From positions 124,001-188,000 of the forward strand of contig NZ_OY781062.1 of NCBI RefSeq assembly GCF_963676285.1: a stretch of DNA of 64,000 bases, in the 5' to 3' direction. Source of the stretch: an uncultured Sphaerochaeta sp. (GTDB lineage Bacteria; Spirochaetota; Spirochaetia; Sphaerochaetales; Sphaerochaetaceae). A program made the translations under genes and the position numbers. Of the stretch, positions 62,347 to 64,000 are shown piece by piece (the first letter of the stretch is position 1; each line of letters opens with the position of its first letter). Under the pieces are notes generated by a model that worked only from the letters and a program-made list of their open reading frames with translations, was not told where the DNA came from and did no database searches.

Positions 62347-64000
62347 ATGAGTACTTTGTACGTAGAACTTCTTGGTTCACCAAGGTTCAGCGTAGATTCT
62401 CGGAAGGTATCCTTCGCTCGAAGAAGATCCAAAGCTCTGTTGAGCTATCTAATTTGTACTGAAAGAAGAGCTACGAGGGAAGAGCTGGCTGACTTATTCT
62501 GGCCAGATAGCAGTGCTTCTCGAGCGATGGGTTCATTGCGTACAGTACTATCTGAAATTCAAGCTCATTTACAGGGTACTTTCTTGCAATCAGAGGGGGA
62601 TGTCCTGTACCTCGATACCACCCATGTTAGTTGTGACCTCCTTTTCTTCAGAAATATTCTTGAAAGTGGTCCAGACCTGTCCGCCATGCGCGAGGCTGCA
62701 GGACTTTGGAAAGGTGGGTTCCTGAAGGGATTCTCTATCAGTGCATCCCCAAGATTTTCTGCATGGCAGATACAGGAAGAACAGAGTGTGTTTTACGAGT
62801 ATAAGCAACTGCTACGATCAATGTATGAAACCGAGATAAAGAATGGTGACTACCTCTCAGCATTGGGACATGCACGTGCTTACTTGCACCTCGATACCTT
62901 CGATGAGGAAGGACATAGGGCAGTCATGTATATACATGCACTACGAGGAGAGAGGAAACTTGCATTGCAGCAGTACGATACCTGCAGAACTATCATGTGG
63001 GATGAATTCGAGACTGAAGTTGACGATGAAACATTAGCGCTTGTGCAACGAATTAAAACTGGGGAGATCCGAAAAGAGCGTTTATCCATCATGGATAATA
63101 CCCATGCTCCAAGACTGGCAATACTTCCCTTATATAGAGTTGATATTGAGAATCATGAGGTACTGCTTTTCCTCAATATGGTGATGGAGGCATTGGAGGA
63201 CTACTTTGCAGTGGTACCGCATCTGAGAATCATCTCCAGAACCTCCACCCTGGCCTATAAGGATTCCGGTAAGCGGTTGTCACTCATAGCAGCAGAGCTC
63301 CAGGCCGATTATATTATCGAAGGTTTTTGTCGTGGCGATGAGACCTCACTGATGATTGAGGCAAGACTCTTGCAGACAAAACCTGATGAAGTAACCGCAA
63401 TAAAGACAATAACCCTCTCTCCCCATACAGATAACCCAGCTGTTGCTGCCCGATATATTGGTGATGCGATCAATATGCATTTTTCCCCGACCACCGGCCC
63501 CGAAATACCAAAAACTGAGCAAGGGAGAAAAAATCAGAATACTGGGCATGTCTCTACATTCAACAGCAAGTTGAAGCTGCAGGCAAAACACCTTTTGAGG
63601 ATTGATGAGGAGGGAGTTTGCCTGAAGGCAGTTGCATTATTTAGCGAGGCTGTACGACTGGATCCTTCTGATGCGGAAGCATGGGCTGGAATTGGTTCTG
63701 CATTGTTAGCCTACAGTGATAAAGGGATTTGTTTCCCTAATCGTACAGACAAGTTACAGGAAGCCGAGAAAGTGGCGAGAAAAGCACTTGAAATTGATGA
63801 AGAGGAACCAACAGCCTTGACCATCCTTGGAAATATTGCTGTGCAGAAAGATTGGGATTTCGATAGGGCAGAGGAGCTCTTTCAAAAATCTTTGCAGCTT
63901 AGACCGAACAACACCAGAACGCTGCGAGATTATGCAGAGCTCTGCATCATGACTGGCCGCTATGAGGAAGCCCGCAGGTTTTCTGAGTATGTGAATGCCT
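62347..64000 (+). CDS. BTAD/TolB-like/TPR transcriptional regulator, 5' part
   Basis: The frame is open from the ATG at 62347 to the window end (551 codons); its stop lies outside. The N-terminus, YVELLGSPRFSVDSRKVSFA, with KALLSYLICTERRATREELA, is the OmpR/SARP-like winged helix typical of BTAD regulators; the bacterial transcriptional activation domain follows to ~residue 240 (LHLDTFDEEGHRAVMYIHAL, ERKLALQQYDTC). Next is a TolB/FlgO-like segment (LAILPLYRVDIENHEVLLFL, HLRIISRTSTLAYKDSGKRL), then TPR units (LKAVALFSEAVRLDPSDAEA, AEKVARKALEIDEEEP, AEELFQKSLQLRPNNTRTL). Similar proteins act as large regulators of secondary or surface traits; the signal is unknown. AAGGAT precedes the ATG. Confidence 0.85.
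   Translation, partial: MSTLYVELLGSPRFSVDSRKVSFARRRSKALLSYLICTERRATREELADLFWPDSSASRAMGSLRTVLSEIQAHLQGTFLQSEGDVLYLDTTHVSCDLLFFRNILESGPDLSAMREAAGLWKGGFLKGFSISASPRFSAWQIQEEQSVFYEYKQLLRSMYETEIKNGDYLSALGHARAYLHLDTFDEEGHRAVMYIHALRGERKLALQQYDTCRTIMWDEFETEVDDETLALVQRIKTGEIRKERLSIMDNTHAPRLAILPLYRVDIENHEVLLFLNMVMEALEDYFAVVPHLRIISRTSTLAYKDSGKRLSLIAAELQADYIIEGFCRGDETSLMIEARLLQTKPDEVTAIKTITLSPHTDNPAVAARYIGDAINMHFSPTTGPEIPKTEQGRKNQNTGHVSTFNSKLKLQAKHLLRIDEEGVCLKAVALFSEAVRLDPSDAEAWAGIGSALLAYSDKGICFPNRTDKLQEAEKVARKALEIDEEEPTALTILGNIAVQKDWDFDRAEELFQKSLQLRPNNTRTLRDYAELCIMTGRYEEARRFSEYVNA

Noticed and set aside
1..64000. CRISPR array or phage structural genes
   Set aside because: No regularly spaced direct repeats and no capsid, tail or terminase-like proteins were seen on either strand.

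Overview
The window looks like chromosome of a free-living, fermentative spirochaete, closest in style to Sphaerochaeta and its relatives. The signs are large BspA-type leucine-rich-repeat lipoproteins, several YtfQ-type sugar ABC genes, a K+-dependent membrane pyrophosphatase, abundant glycosidase and sugar genes, and a gene-dense layout with strong AAGGAGG-type ribosome binding sites. This assignment is inference from gene content; no rRNA or taxonomic marker is present.

Layout. 1-4.9 kb: a tripartite RND efflux operon (outer-membrane factor cut by the window edge, adaptor, pump) with a small PII-like gene as its fourth member. 4.9-9.7 kb: an MscS-type channel on the minus strand, then a GH43-like enzyme, a six-hairpin glycosidase-like enzyme and a YczE/YitT-type membrane protein. 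9.7-12.4 kb: a diaminobutyrate aminotransferase/decarboxylase pair (1,3-diaminopropane route). 12.7-15 kb: an ABC exporter operon with its own GntR/YtrA-type repressor and a visible operator, closed by a strong terminator. 15-16 kb: a lactonase-type beta-propeller gene.

16.2-31 kb is the accessory core. It starts at a tRNA-Val(CAC) gene. A 33-bp piece of that tRNA's 3' end, plus a decayed copy of its terminator, recurs 1.9 kb downstream beyond a single Fic-domain gene. Next comes an AT-rich, translationally coupled operon of three lipoproteins that share one N-terminal architecture but differ behind it: six LRR modules, a Big_5/SbsA-like domain, and four LRR modules. An IS256-type transposase remnant and a second, separate Fic gene with its own palindromic promoter follow.

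31-32.4 kb: a MarR-WrbA pair whose repressor mRNA may be leaderless. 32.7-43.3 kb: a four-gene sugar ABC transporter, convergent with a binding-protein/LytS-type kinase/YesN-type regulator set that probably senses the sugar and controls transport. An RloA-type ATPase gene with a collapsed rloB partner sits between the two. 43.6-46.5 kb: the pyrophosphatase and an unknown partner. 46.8-48 kb: a complete-looking IS transposase.

48.3-53.6 kb holds a lipoprotein of four internal repeats, a HigBA-type locus with a decayed toxin, a small lipoprotein, SlyD and a diguanylate cyclase. 53.8-59.2 kb is the pyruvate dehydrogenase operon (aceE-aceF-lpd). 59.7 kb to the end: a membrane alpha/beta hydrolase, a MarR regulator, and the first 551 codons of a BTAD/TolB-like/TPR regulator that runs off the window. 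No CRISPR array, rRNA or replication origin was seen.
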